A DNA stretch of 64,000 nt from Nocardioides perillae (GCF_013409425.1 NZ_JACCAC010000001.1:2294001-2358000), one strand, 5' to 3'; positions 45,421 to 57,792 are shown, counted from the stretch's first letter. Program-made: numbers and translations. Notes: a model not told the origin generated them from the letters alone.

Positions 45421-46245
45421 GTGGTGGACCTCCTCAAGGCCGTGGTGCTCGGCACGCTGCAGGGACTGACCGAGTTCCTGCCGATCTCCAGCAGCGCGCA
45501 CCTGCGGATCTTCCCGGAGCTCTTCGGCTGGGGTGACCCGGGCGCAGCCTTCACGGCGGTCGTGCAGCTCGGCACCGAGGTGGCGGTGCTCCTCTACTTC
45601 CGCCACGACATCTGGCGCATCGCCTCGACGTGGCTGCGCTCGCTCTTCCGCGCGGAGTACCGCGGCACCCTCGACGCCCGGATGGGCTGGTTCATCATCG
45701 TGGGCTCCGTGCCGATCGTCGTGCTGGGCGTGCTGCTCAAGGACGTCATCGAGTCAGACTTCCGCAACCTGTGGGTCATCGGCACGACCCTGGTCGTGCT
45801 CGGCGTCGTGCTCGGCGTCGCCGACCGCGTCGGCCGCACCGACCGCACGATCAAGCAGCTCCGGCTCCGCGACGCCGTGCTCATGGGCCTGGCGCAGGCG
45901 GCCGCGCTCGTGCCCGGCGTCTCCCGCTCCGGCGCCACCATCTCGATGGGCCGCTTCCTCGGCTTCGACCGCGAGGCCGCCACCCGCTTCGCCTTCCTGC
46001 TCGCCATCCCCGCCGTCGTGGGGGCCGGGCTGTTCACGCTCCCCGACATCGGCGCAGGCGACAACGACTACGGCTGGGGCCCGACGATCGCCGCCACCGT
46101 CGTCAGTTTCCTCGTCGGGTACGCCGCGATCGCCTGGCTGCTGCGCTACGTCTCGACCCACAGCTACCTGCCGTTCGTGCTCTACCGCATCGGGCTGGGC
46201 AGCCTCACGCTCGCCCTCGTGGCCGGCGGCGTGCTGCAGGCCTGA
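45421..46245 (+). CDS. uppP: Undecaprenyl-diphosphate phosphatase UppP
   Basis: A 274-residue multi-pass membrane enzyme recycling the undecaprenyl carrier of peptidoglycan synthesis; confers bacitracin tolerance. Active-site motifs: LQGLTEFLPISSSAHL (Glu, His) and PGVSRSGATISMGRFLGFDR (catalytic Arg). About 8 transmembrane helices. GTG at 45421 (or the next GTG codon) has TAGGCT (45407-45412) 8 nt upstream. It heads the same gene block as in mycobacteria (uppP to mshC). Confidence 0.96.
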   Translation: MVDLLKAVVLGTLQGLTEFLPISSSAHLRIFPELFGWGDPGAAFTAVVQLGTEVAVLLYFRHDIWRIASTWLRSLFRAEYRGTLDARMGWFIIVGSVPIVVLGVLLKDVIESDFRNLWVIGTTLVVLGVVLGVADRVGRTDRTIKQLRLRDAVLMGLAQAAALVPGVSRSGATISMGRFLGFDREAATRFAFLLAIPAVVGAGLFTLPDIGAGDNDYGWGPTIAATVVSFLVGYAAIAWLLRYVSTHSYLPFVLYRIGLGSLTLALVAGGVLQA

Positions 46246-46258
46246 CCCGGGTCCGGCA

Positions 46259-46284
46259 AGCGGCCCTCGACCCCCCGGGCCGCT
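46259..46284. terminator. Hairpin between convergent uppP and corA
   Basis: AGCGGCCC pairs with GGGCCGCT around a 10-nt loop. The right arm overlaps the stop codon of corA (TAG at 46283-46285 on the minus strand). Confidence 0.6.
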
Positions 46285-47263
46285 ACAGCCACCCCGCACG
46301 GCGCGCGACGAGCCACACCACCAGCGAGCTGAGCGCCATCACCGCCAGCGCGAAGGGGTAGCCGAAGCGCCACCCGAGCTCGGGCATCTGCTCGAAGTTC
46401 ATCCCGTAGACCGACCCCACCAGGGTGGGCGCCGCGATCAGGCCGACGCTGGCCGAGATGCGGCGCATGTCGTCGTTCTGCTGCACCTGCACCCGCGCGA
46501 CGTAGGCGTCGAAGGCGGTCGACAGCAGCGCGTCGAGGCTGTCGACCACCTCCGCGACCCGCTGCAGGTGGTCCGCGACGTCGCGGAAGTACGGCGCGGT
46601 CTCGCCTGCCACGCCCGACACCTCGCCGCCGGCGAGCCGGCGCATCGGCTCGCGCAGCGGCAGCACCGCTCGGCGGACCTCGGCGAGCTCGCGCTTCAGG
46701 GTGTAGATGCGCGCGGCGTCGTCGGTGCGCTCCGGGGAGAACACCGAGGCCTCGACCTCGTCGACGTCCTCCTCGAGCGCAGCGCCGACCGCCTCGTACT
46801 CGTCGACGACCTGGTCGCACACGGCGTAGAAGACGGCCGCCGGGCCGTGGGCGAGCACCTGCTGGTGCCGCTCGAGGTCGCGCCGCGAGCGCGACAGGGA
46901 GCCACCGTGGCCGTGGCGCACAGTCACGACGAAGTCCGCGCCGAGGAAGAGGTTGACCTCGCCGGTCTCGACGGCGTCGTCCTCGTCGACGTACCACAGC
47001 GTCTTCAGGACGAGGAAGAGCGAGTCGTCGTAGCGCTCCAGCTTGGGGCGCTGGTGGGCGTGCAGGGCGTCCTCGACGGCCAGCTCGTGCAGCCCGAAGA
47101 CCGCCCGGACCTCCTCGAGCTCGGGCCCGGTCGGCTCGTGCAGGCCCACCCAGACGAAGTCGCCCTCGCCGGCGCACGCCCGCAGGGCGCGGAGGTCGCC
47201 GGGCGAGTGGTCGGCGACATCGACCCGCTGGCCGGCCCGGTAGAGCGCGCTGTCGACGATCAC
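46283..47263 (-). CDS. corA: CorA family magnesium/divalent cation channel
   Basis: A 326-residue CorA protein. The long N-terminal cytoplasmic domain is alpha/beta then helical (RLRDLERHQQVLA-like region; LKRELAEVRRAVLPLREPMRRL; VDSLDALLSTAFDAYVARVQVQQNDDMRRISA). Two C-terminal transmembrane helices flank the selectivity motif YGMN (VYGMNFEQMPE). GTG at 47263 has TACCCT (47275-47270) 6 nt upstream. It sits inside the uppP-mshC block on the opposite strand, which is not the usual arrangement. Confidence 0.94.
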   Translation of the reverse strand: MIVDSALYRAGQRVDVADHSPGDLRALRACAGEGDFVWVGLHEPTGPELEEVRAVFGLHELAVEDALHAHQRPKLERYDDSLFLVLKTLWYVDEDDAVETGEVNLFLGADFVVTVRHGHGGSLSRSRRDLERHQQVLAHGPAAVFYAVCDQVVDEYEAVGAALEEDVDEVEASVFSPERTDDAARIYTLKRELAEVRRAVLPLREPMRRLAGGEVSGVAGETAPYFRDVADHLQRVAEVVDSLDALLSTAFDAYVARVQVQQNDDMRRISASVGLIAAPTLVGSVYGMNFEQMPELGWRFGYPFALAVMALSSLVVWLVARRAGWL

Positions 47264-47269
47264 CGGGCG

Positions 47270-47288
47270 AGGGTAGCCCCGCTACGCT
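47270..47288. promoter_or_regulatory. Back-to-back leaderless promoters (corA / histidine phosphatase)
   Basis: Minus-strand TACCCT (47275-47270) is 6 nt before the corA GTG. Plus-strand TACGCT (47283-47288) is 7 nt before the phosphatase ATG at 47296. Only 7 bp separate the two hexamers and only 32 bp separate the start codons. The two polymerase footprints must overlap. Confidence 0.6.
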
Positions 47289-47295
47289 CCGCCGC

Positions 47296-48012
47296 ATGGC
47301 CACCGTCGTCCTGCTGCGCCACGGGCGCACCTCGGCCAACGCCAGCGGCACCCTGGCGGGCCGCACGGCCGGCGTGCGGCTGGACCCCACGGGGCAGGAC
47401 CAGGCGCGCCGCGCCGGTGAGCGCCTCGGCGCCGTCCCGCTCGCGGCCGTCGTGAGCAGCCCGCTCGAGCGGTGCAAGCAGACGGCCCGCGCGGTGCTCG
47501 CCGCCCAGGCGGACCCGCCCCCGCTGGCGACCGACCGCGGGCTGCTCGAGTGCGACTACGGCGAGTGGCAGGGCCGCTCCCTGAAGGAGCTCGCGGAGGA
47601 GCCGCTGTGGCGCACCGTGCAGGCGCAGCCGTCCGCGGTCACCTTCCCGGGTGGGGAGTCGATGCGCACCATGCAGGCGCGCAGCGTGGAGGCGGTGCGC
47701 CGCCACGACGCCGCGGTCGAGGCCGAGCACGGACCGCACGCGGTGTGGGTCGCGGTGTCGCACGGCGACGTCATCAAGTCGGTGCTGGCCGACGCCCTCG
47801 GCATGCACCTCGACGCCTTCCAGCGCCTCCACGTCGACCCGGCGTCGCTGTCGGTCGTGCGCTACACCGAGACCAGGCCCTTCGTGCTGGCCACCAACAC
47901 CCACGCCGGCGACCTGTCCTGGCTCGCGGTCCGGCCGGGGGAGGAGCGCTCCCAGGACGCGGCGGTGGGCGGGGGCGCGGGCCCGCAGTCGGCTCCTGGT
48001 GAGCACCCCTAG
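47296..48012 (+). CDS. Histidine phosphatase, MSMEG_4193 (Rv2135c-like) family
   Basis: A 238-residue phosphoglycerate-mutase-like phosphatase. LLRHGRTSAN holds the phospho-His, SSPLERCKQTA the second Arg, LECDYGEWQG the Glu, and AVSHGDVIKSVLADALG the second His. The last about 30 residues are disordered. Substrate unknown. In mycobacteria the homologue lies in the same order between uppP and mshC. ATG at 47296 has TACGCT 7 nt upstream. Its stop codon TAG (48010-48012) is the start of the next gene's TAGGCT. Confidence 0.9.
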   Translation: MATVVLLRHGRTSANASGTLAGRTAGVRLDPTGQDQARRAGERLGAVPLAAVVSSPLERCKQTARAVLAAQADPPPLATDRGLLECDYGEWQGRSLKELAEEPLWRTVQAQPSAVTFPGGESMRTMQARSVEAVRRHDAAVEAEHGPHAVWVAVSHGDVIKSVLADALGMHLDAFQRLHVDPASLSVVRYTETRPFVLATNTHAGDLSWLAVRPGEERSQDAAVGGGAGPQSAPGEHP

Positions 48013-48021
48013 GCTGGCGGC

Positions 48022-48597
48022 ATGGCACCCCTCGTGCACGGTTTCGACCCTCCCGAGCGCTTCGTCGCGGGCACCGTCGGCGAGCCCGGGGCGCGCACCT
48101 TCTTCCTGCAGGCACGCAGCGGCACCCGGGTGACCAGCGTGGCGCTGGAGAAGCAGCAGGTCGCGGCGCTGGCCGAGCGCGTCGACCAGCTGCTCGACGA
48201 GGTGATGGCCGCCTCGCCGACCACCGTCGTGCCCGCCGTCGCCCCGCTCGACCTGGAGGACACCGACCCGCTCGACCAGCCGATCGAGGAGGAGTTCCGC
48301 GCCGGCACGATGACGCTGTCGTGGGACCCCGCCGACGAGCGGGTCGTCATCGAGGTCTTCCCCTTCAGCGAGACGGCGGTCGTCGGCCCCGACGACCTGG
48401 AGGAGGACGTCGAGGAGCCCGAGCCCGACGAGGTCTTCCTCGTGCGCATCACCGCCGGCACCGCCCGTGCCTTCGTCAAGCGCGCCGCCTCGGTGCTCGG
48501 CGCCGGGCGCCCCGACTGCCCCTTCTGCGGCGGCCCCGTCGACCCGTCCGGTCACCTGTGCCCCCGCGCCAACGGCTTCCGACGCCGCGACCCGTGA
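48022..48597 (+). CDS. DUF3090 family protein
   Basis: A 191-residue protein, homologue of mycobacterial Rv2134c. The beta-rich body has GTVGEPGARTFFLQARSG and LEKQQVAALAERVDQLLDEV; the C-terminus has a zinc-ribbon-like CPFCGGPVDPSGHLCPRANG, probably metal binding. An acidic stretch (DDLEEDVEEPEPDE) lies in the middle. Function unknown. TAGGCT at 48010-48015, including the preceding stop codon, is 6 nt before the ATG. The stop overlaps the next start (GTGA). Confidence 0.9.
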   Translation: MAPLVHGFDPPERFVAGTVGEPGARTFFLQARSGTRVTSVALEKQQVAALAERVDQLLDEVMAASPTTVVPAVAPLDLEDTDPLDQPIEEEFRAGTMTLSWDPADERVVIEVFPFSETAVVGPDDLEEDVEEPEPDEVFLVRITAGTARAFVKRAASVLGAGRPDCPFCGGPVDPSGHLCPRANGFRRRDP

Positions 48598-49352
48598 GCG
48601 ACCTCCTCACCGGCGAGCTGGTCCTGCACGGGCGGGTCATGCCCGCCTCCAACGCCACCTTCCTCGGCGAGGTCGGCGACACCCGCGTCGTCTACAAGCC
48701 GGTCGCGGGGGAGCGGCCCCTGTGGGACTTCCCCGAGGGCACGCTCGCGGGCCGCGAGGTCGCCTCCTACCTCGTCTCCGAGGCGCTCGGCTGGGACGTC
48801 GTCCCGCGCACCTTCCTGCGCGACGGCCCGCACGGGCCCGGCATGGTGCAGCTGTGGCAGGAGCCCGACGAGGAGGTCGTCGCCGTCGACATCGTGCCCG
48901 CGGGGGAGACGCCGCCGGGCTGGCGGCCGGTCTTCGACGGCGTGGACGCCGAGGACCGCGCGGTCTCCCTCGTGCACGAGGACACCGCCCCGCTGCGCCG
49001 CATGGCGGTCTTCGACGCGGTGGTCAACAACGCCGACCGCAAGGGCGGCCACGTGCTGGCCATGGCCGACGGCCACCGCTACGGCGTGGACCACGGTGTC
49101 TCCTTCCACGTCGAGGACAAGCTGCGCACCGTGCTGTGGGGCTGGCACGACGAGCCCCTCCTCGACGACGAGCGCGCCGGGCTGGCCCGCCTCGTCGACG
49201 TGCTCGACGGCGACCTCGGCACCGCCCTCGTCGAGCACGTCGCCCCCCGCGAGGTCGCCGCGTGCCGCCGTCGCTGCACCCGCCTGCTCGAGGCGGGCCG
49301 GCTGCCGAGCCCGTCGGGCGGGTGGCCGGCCATCCCCTGGCCGCCCTTCTGA
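48594..49352 (+). CDS. SCO1664 family protein (kinase-like)
   Basis: A 252-residue protein of the SCO1664/Rv2133c family, distantly related to phosphatidylinositol-3/4-kinases and HipA-like folds. Motifs: LHGRVMPASNATFLGEV (glycine-rich entry), RVVYKPVAGERPLWDFPEGTLAGREVA (nucleotide-contacting Lys), AVFDAVVNNADRKGGHVL (catalytic N/D) and YGVDHGVSFH (metal Asp). Substrate unknown. Start GTG overlaps the DUF3090 stop by 4 nt; mshC follows after 24 nt. Confidence 0.9.
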   Translation: MSDLLTGELVLHGRVMPASNATFLGEVGDTRVVYKPVAGERPLWDFPEGTLAGREVASYLVSEALGWDVVPRTFLRDGPHGPGMVQLWQEPDEEVVAVDIVPAGETPPGWRPVFDGVDAEDRAVSLVHEDTAPLRRMAVFDAVVNNADRKGGHVLAMADGHRYGVDHGVSFHVEDKLRTVLWGWHDEPLLDDERAGLARLVDVLDGDLGTALVEHVAPREVAACRRRCTRLLEAGRLPSPSGGWPAIPWPPF

Positions 49353-49376
49353 CCGGCCGCGGCTAGGCTGCGCCGC

Positions 49377-50615
49377 ATGCGCGCGTGGTCAGCCCCGGAC
49401 GTCCCCCGCCTGCCCGTGACCGGGCCGGCGGTCGCCCTCCACGACACCTCCTCGGGCCGCCTGCGCACCACCAGCCCGCGGGGTCCGGCGCGGCTCTACG
49501 TCTGCGGCATCACGCCCTACGACGCCACCCACATGGGCCACGCCGCGACGTACGTCGGCTTCGACCTGCTCGTGCGCGCCTGGCGCGCCGCGGGCCACGA
49601 GGTCACCTACGTGCAGAACGTCACCGACGTCGACGACCCGCTGCTCGAGCGGGCGGCGAAGGTCGGCGGCGACTGGACCGAGATCGCCCAGCGCGAGACC
49701 GAGCTCTTCCGCCAGGACATGCAGGCGCTGCGGGTGCTGCCGCCCGACCACTACGTCGGCGCGGTCGAGTCGATCCCGCTCGTCGTGGCCATGGTCGAGG
49801 AGATGCAGCGCGCCGGCGCGGTCTACGAGGTCGACGGCGACCTCTACTACTCCGTCACCGCCGACCCCGCCTTCGGCACGGTCTCGGGCTGGGAGCGGGC
49901 CCGCATGCTCGAGGTGTGGCCCGAGCGCGGCGGCGACCCCGACCGGGCCGGCAAGCGGGACCCGCTCGACTGCGTCGTGTGGCGCGGTGAGCGCCCGGGC
50001 GAGCCGTCGTGGCCCAGCCCCTTCGGCCCCGGTCGTCCCGGCTGGCACGTCGAGTGCACCGCCATCGCCCGCGAGCACCTCGGCGGCGGCTTCGACGTGC
50101 AGGGCGGCGGCTCCGACCTGGTCTTCCCGCACCACGAGATGTGCGCCGGCCACGCGCAGGTGCTCGACCACGACGAGCCGTTCGCGCAGCTCTACGCCCA
50201 CGCCGGCATGGTCGCCTACGACGGCGAGAAGATGTCGAAGTCGCGCGGCAACCTGGTCTTCGTCTCGGCGCTGCGCAACAGCGACGTCGACCCCGCCGCG
50301 ATCCGCCTGACGCTGCTGCGCCACCACTACCGCAGCGACTGGGAGTGGACCGACGACCAGCTCTGGGACGCCGTCGACACCCTCGCCACCTGGCGCAAGG
50401 CGCTCGCGCTCGGCGCCGGCGCCCCGTCGGGCCCGGTGGTCGAGCAGGTGCTCGCCGCGCTGGCCGACGACCTCGACGCGCCCACCGCGCTCGCGGTCGT
50501 GCAGGCGTGGGTCGACGCCACCGTCGGCACCGACGGGCTGGCCGACACCTCCGACCGCGAGGCGGGCGCCGTCATGCACGCGCTGCTCGACGCGTCGCTG
50601 GGGCTGTCGCTGTGA
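49377..50615 (+). CDS. mshC: Cysteine--glucosaminyl-inositol ligase MshC (mycothiol biosynthesis)
   Basis: A 412-residue class I ligase related to cysteinyl-tRNA synthetase but shorter, lacking the tRNA-binding C-terminal domain. It joins cysteine to GlcN-Ins in the mycothiol pathway. Motifs: [19 protein letters not shown] (zinc Cys and HIGH-like), [31 protein letters not shown], and [12 protein letters not shown] at 49377 has TAGGCT 7 nt upstream. The product thiol, mycothiol, marks the host as an actinobacterium. Confidence 0.96.
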   Translation: MRAWSAPDVPRLPVTGPAVALHDTSSGRLRTTSPRGPARLYVCGITPYDATHMGHAATYVGFDLLVRAWRAAGHEVTYVQNVTDVDDPLLERAAKVGGDWTEIAQRETELFRQDMQALRVLPPDHYVGAVESIPLVVAMVEEMQRAGAVYEVDGDLYYSVTADPAFGTVSGWERARMLEVWPERGGDPDRAGKRDPLDCVVWRGERPGEPSWPSPFGPGRPGWHVECTAIAREHLGGGFDVQGGGSDLVFPHHEMCAGHAQVLDHDEPFAQLYAHAGMVAYDGEKMSKSRGNLVFVSALRNSDVDPAAIRLTLLRHHYRSDWEWTDDQLWDAVDTLATWRKALALGAGAPSGPVVEQVLAALADDLDAPTALAVVQAWVDATVGTDGLADTSDREAGAVMHALLDASLGLSL

Positions 50616-50628
50616 GCGGCCCCGTCAG

Positions 50629-50664
50629 CGACCTCGTCAGCGACCTCGTCAGCGACCTCGTCAG
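50629..50664. repeat. Three 12-bp direct repeats at the mshC/PAC2 junction
   Basis: CGACCTCGTCAG repeated three times, with a partial fourth before it. The last copy contains the stop codon of the PAC2 gene (minus strand), and each earlier copy repeats the same TGA in that frame. It fills the 45-bp gap between two convergent genes. Confidence 0.85.
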
Positions 50665-51521
50665 GCGGGGCCGGGCGTGTCGTCGCCACGGCGCTTGAGG
50701 TAGCGCTCGAACTCCCGCGCGATCGCCTCGCCCGACGCCTCGGGCAGGTCGGCGGTGTCACGGCTCTCCTCGAGCGCCCGGACGTAGTCGGCGATGTCCT
50801 CGTCCTCCTCGGCGAGCTCGTCGACCCCGCGCTCCCACGCGCGGGCGTCCTCGGGGAGCTCGCCGAGGGGGATGCTGACCTCGAGCAGGTCCTCGAGCTG
50901 GCCGAGCAGCGCCAAGGTGGCCTTCGGGCAGGGCGGTTGCGCGACGTAGTGCGGCACCGCCGCCCAGTAGGACACCGCCGGCACGTCGAGGCGCACGCAG
51001 GCGTCCTGGAAGACACCGACGATGCCGGTCGGCCCCTCGTAGGTCGACTGCTCCAGCTTGAGCCGGTCGACCAGGTCGGGCTCGGTCGCGGTGCCCGTGA
51101 CGGGGATCGGCCGGGTGTGCGGCGTGTCGGCGAGCAGGGCACCGAGCGTGACCACCAGCCGCCCGCCCAGCTCGTCGCAGGCGGCGAGGAGCTCGGCGCA
51201 GAACTGCCGCCACCGCATGTTGGGCTCGATGCCGCGCACCAGGATGACGTCGCGGTCGAGGCCAGGCGGCGAGGCGACCGACACCTGCGTGCTCGGCCAG
51301 GTGATGCGGCGCTGGCCGTCGGCGTGGGAGCCGACCACCGGGCGGTTGACCTGGAAGTCGTAGAAGTCCTCGGGGTCGACCGCCCCGACGACGCGGGCCT
51401 CCCACACCTCGACGAGGTGGTCGAGCACCGAGGACGCCGCGTCCGCGGCGTCGTTCCAGCCCTCGAAGGCCGCGATCACCACGGGGTCCCTCAGCTCGGG
51501 CAGGTCCTCGATCTCGATCAC
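50661..51521 (-). CDS. PAC2 family protein (proteasome-assembly-chaperone-like fold)
   Basis: A 286-residue PAC2 protein, similar to Rv2125 of mycobacteria. Seen: [77 protein letters not shown] and a C-terminal helical part KRRGDDTP. The bacterial role is unknown despite the eukaryotic name; the Pup-proteasome gene arc is about 10 kb further on in this window. GTG at 51521 has TAGGCT 6 nt upstream. Divergent from metH. Confidence 0.93.
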   Translation of the reverse strand: MIEIEDLPELRDPVVIAAFEGWNDAADAASSVLDHLVEVWEARVVGAVDPEDFYDFQVNRPVVGSHADGQRRITWPSTQVSVASPPGLDRDVILVRGIEPNMRWRQFCAELLAACDELGGRLVVTLGALLADTPHTRPIPVTGTATEPDLVDRLKLEQSTYEGPTGIVGVFQDACVRLDVPAVSYWAAVPHYVAQPPCPKATLALLGQLEDLLEVSIPLGELPEDARAWERGVDELAEEDEDIADYVRALEESRDTADLPEASGEAIAREFERYLKRRGDDTPGPA

Positions 51522-51533
51522 GTCACCAGCCTA

Positions 51534-51664
51534 GGTGCACGCGGGGATTTCGCCCGCCGACCGGGCCGGTGCCACGATCTGGGAAACGAGTCCACCCCTC
51601 GGACAGGGCGCGCAGACTGGATGCAGCCGCCCGGCCGGGAGGCTGCTCCGGCGAGAGGAACCGC
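51534..51664 (+). promoter_or_regulatory. metH leader region
   Basis: About 130 nt between the PAC2 promoter and metH. A hairpin GCAGCC/GGCTGC (51624-51646) lies close to the ribosome-binding site AGAGGA (51654-51659). Several shorter GC stems are possible. I looked for a cobalamin, SAM or SAH riboswitch consensus and did not find one with confidence. Confidence 0.3.
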
Positions 51665-55411
<3,747 letters not shown>

Positions 55412-55412
55412 C

Positions 55413-56102
55413 GTGACCGGGGCACCCGCGCCCACGCTGCCCGCCGCGGTGCTGTGGGACATGGACGGCACGCTCGTCGACACCGAGCCCTACTGGATCG
55501 CCACCGAGTTCGCCCTGGTCGAGCGCTGGGGTGGCACGTGGTCGCACGAGCACGCACTGGCGCTGGTGGGCAACGACCTGCTCGTGTCGGGCGCCTACAT
55601 CCGCGAGCACGCCGGCATCGACCGCACGCCGCACCAGATCGTCGACGAGCTGCTCGACGGGGTGGTGGCACGGGTGCGCGAGGCCGTGCCGTGGCGCCCC
55701 GGCGCGCGCGAGCTGTTGGCCGCCACCGCGGCGGCCGGGGTGCCGCGCGCGCTGGTGACGATGTCGTGGCGCCGCTTCGTCGACCCGGTCCTGGCGGCGC
55801 TGCCGGAGGGCAGCTTCGACGCGGTCGTCACCGGCGACCAGGTCGACGACGGCAAGCCGCACCCGGAGCCTTATCTCCTGGCGGCCCGGGCACTGGGCGT
55901 CGACCCGGCCGACTGCGTCGCGATCGAGGACTCCGGCACGGGTGCGACCTCGGCGGCGGCCGCGGGGTGCACGGTGCTCGTGGTGCCCCACCACGTGCCG
56001 GTCGACGCGGGGGAGCGACGGGTCTTCCGCGACAGCCTGGTGGGTCTCGGCCTCGACGACCTGGCCGCCGTGCACCGTTCCGTGCGGGGCGAGCGGGCCT
56101 GA
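55413..56102 (+). CDS. HAD family hydrolase
   Basis: A 229-residue beta-phosphoglucomutase-like HAD phosphatase. Motif I LWDMDGTLVDTEPYW, motif II ALVTMSWRR, motif III KPHPEPYLLAARALG, motif IV VAIEDSGTGATSAAAAG. The four-helix cap lies between motifs I and II. Substrate unknown. GTG at 55413, two bases after the metH stop, indicates co-transcription; a link to methionine metabolism is not evident. Confidence 0.92.
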   Translation: MTGAPAPTLPAAVLWDMDGTLVDTEPYWIATEFALVERWGGTWSHEHALALVGNDLLVSGAYIREHAGIDRTPHQIVDELLDGVVARVREAVPWRPGARELLAATAAAGVPRALVTMSWRRFVDPVLAALPEGSFDAVVTGDQVDDGKPHPEPYLLAARALGVDPADCVAIEDSGTGATSAAAAGCTVLVVPHHVPVDAGERRVFRDSLVGLGLDDLAAVHRSVRGERA

Positions 56103-56103
56103 C

Positions 56104-56132
56104 CCGGGACCTCCGGCCCACGCGGGTCCCGG
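56104..56132 (+). terminator. Hairpin after the HAD gene
   Basis: CCGGGACC pairs with GGTCCCGG around a 13-nt loop, starting 1 nt after the stop. Likely ends the metH-HAD transcript. Confidence 0.6.
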
Positions 56133-56253
56133 CGTTCGCTGGCGCAGGTCGTAGTACCACCGGACAAGGGACGCTCCGACCCACCCACACCCAGACTGGA
56201 GGCACCTCGGGGGGACCTGCTCCCGACTGCCGCCCAGGAGGAAGCAGGTACGC

Positions 56254-56632
56254 ATGCCGACCCGGCTTGGTCTCGTCGTCTCGCTCGGCCTCGTGCTGAG
56301 CACAGCGGCCTCCGTCTCCGCCCACGCGGCGGCGGAGGACGACGTGACCAAGCGGGCCGGCACGTGCAACCGCGACGTCAGCAGCTGGCGGCTGCGGGTC
56401 GTCGACGACGGGGGCGTCCTCGAGGTGGCGGCACGCATCGACGGCGGCCGGCCCGACGAGCGCTTCGACTGGGAGCTGCGCCACGACGGCGAGCGCAGCT
56501 TCTCCGGCGCGCGAGACGCGTGACGCCACGGGCGCCTTCACGGTCGTGCGGCGCATGGTCGACCACATCGGGGTCGACGACGTCGTGCTGCGAGCGGAGA
56601 ACACCGACTCCGGAGAGGTCTGCGGCGCGAGA
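56254..56632 (+). pseudogene. Small secreted protein gene, frameshifted and fused at its 3' end
   Basis: Signal peptide (LGLVVSLGLVLSTAASVSAHA), then TCNRDVSSWRLRVVDDGGVLEVAARIDGGRPDERFDWELRHDG and FSGAR, ending at TGA 56521. In the next frame the protein continues ETRDATGAFTVVRRMVDHIGVDDVVLRAENTDSGEVCGAR, completing a known type of small actinobacterial secreted protein (single disulfide, about 120 residues). A 1-nt insertion near 56512 explains the shift. The usual last residues after EVCxG are missing; coding for a histidine kinase begins here in another frame. ATG at 56254 has AGGAGG upstream. Confidence 0.75.
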
Positions 56633-56634
56633 CC

Positions 56635-57792
56635 GTGCTCCTCGCCGAGACGCTGGTCGAGCCCAACATCCCGCGGCGGCTGCACCTCGGCGCCAGCGGC
56701 GACGCGCTGCTCGACAACTTCTCCGGTGTCCGGCTCCGCGACGTCGAGCGGGTCTCGATCTGGTCCCCGTCGGGTCGCCTGGACTTCTCGTGGTTCCCCA
56801 ACGCCGAGGGCGGCCTCGAGGTCGACGTGCCGCTGACGCCGCGCGAGCGCGAGGTGCTGCAGCGCGGCGGCGTGGTCTCGGAGCCCGCCGACCCGGACCG
56901 TCCCGACAACCGGCTGCTGGCCGACCTCACCGACCGCGACGTCACCGGCCAGCTGCGCACCTACACGCGCGTCGTCGACCGGCGCGGCAACCCGATGCTG
57001 CTCGAGGTCTACTACGACCCCGGCGACATCGAGGAGAGCGGGGAGCAGATCGGCTCGTCCTTCCGCTGGATCACCCTCGGCGGGCTCGGGGCGCTGATGC
57101 TGCTGACGCTGCCGCTGCTGCAGGTGCTCACCCGGCGACTGACCCGGGCGGGCCGCGAGCGCGCCCGGGCGCTGCAGTCGGCGATCGTCTCCTCGGACCG
57201 CGAGCGGCGCCGCATCGCCCGCGACCTGCACGACGGGGTCGTCCAGGACCTCGCCGGCACCGCGTTCGCGCTCACCGCCGTGGCCCGCGACCCGCGGGTG
57301 CCCGCGGACGCGCAGGACGTGCTCGAGGGTGCCGGCTCGGCGGTGCGCGACAGCCTGCGCGGGCTGCGCAGCCTGCTCGCCGAGATCCACCCGCCCGACC
57401 TCAAGGCCGCGGGCCTCGAGGCGGCGCTCGCCGACCTGACGACGCCCGCGGCGGCGGCCGGGGTCGCCGCGAGCGTCGAGGTCGAGCGGGTCGACCACGC
57501 CTCCGACCGCACGGCGGCCGTCGTCTGGCGGGTCGCCCAGGAGGCGGTGCGCAACGTGCTGCGCCACGCCGAGGCCGAGACGCTGCTGGTGAGCGTGCGC
57601 GGCGTCGACGAGCGGGTCCGCCTCGACGTCGTCGACGACGGCCGCGGCTTCGACCCCGCGGCCGGGCGCGACGGAGCACACTACGGGCTGCGCGGCCTCG
57701 ACGGCCTGGTCGCCGACCACGGCGGTCGGCTCGAGGTGGTCTCCGCACCCGGCGGCGGCACGCGCGTGACGGTGGAGGTGGACGCCCGGTGA
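56635..57792 (+). CDS. Sensor histidine kinase, NarL-type (5'-truncated)
   Basis: A 385-residue HisKA_3 kinase as it stands. Residues 1-140 look like the extracytoplasmic sensor (LAETLVEPNIPRRLHLGASGDALLDNF; VERVSIWSPSGRLDFSWFP), then one transmembrane helix (ITLGGLGALMLLTLPLLQVL), a coiled linker, H-box RRRIARDLHDGVVQDLAGTAF, N-box VAQEAVRNVLRHAEA and ATP-lid DDGRGFDPA / GGGTRV. A normal kinase would have an N-terminal helix before the sensor; it is missing. GTG at 56635 is the first usable start after the stop at 56521. Coupled to the regulator (GTGA). Confidence 0.8.
   Translation: MLLAETLVEPNIPRRLHLGASGDALLDNFSGVRLRDVERVSIWSPSGRLDFSWFPNAEGGLEVDVPLTPREREVLQRGGVVSEPADPDRPDNRLLADLTDRDVTGQLRTYTRVVDRRGNPMLLEVYYDPGDIEESGEQIGSSFRWITLGGLGALMLLTLPLLQVLTRRLTRAGRERARALQSAIVSSDRERRRIARDLHDGVVQDLAGTAFALTAVARDPRVPADAQDVLEGAGSAVRDSLRGLRSLLAEIHPPDLKAAGLEAALADLTTPAAAAGVAASVEVERVDHASDRTAAVVWRVAQEAVRNVLRHAEAETLLVSVRGVDERVRLDVVDDGRGFDPAAGRDGAHYGLRGLDGLVADHGGRLEVVSAPGGGTRVTVEVDAR

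Noticed and set aside
51534-51664. Cobalamin, SAM or SAH riboswitch before metH
   Set aside because: I could not place the conserved B12-box or other core motifs in the right order; only a generic hairpin is supported.
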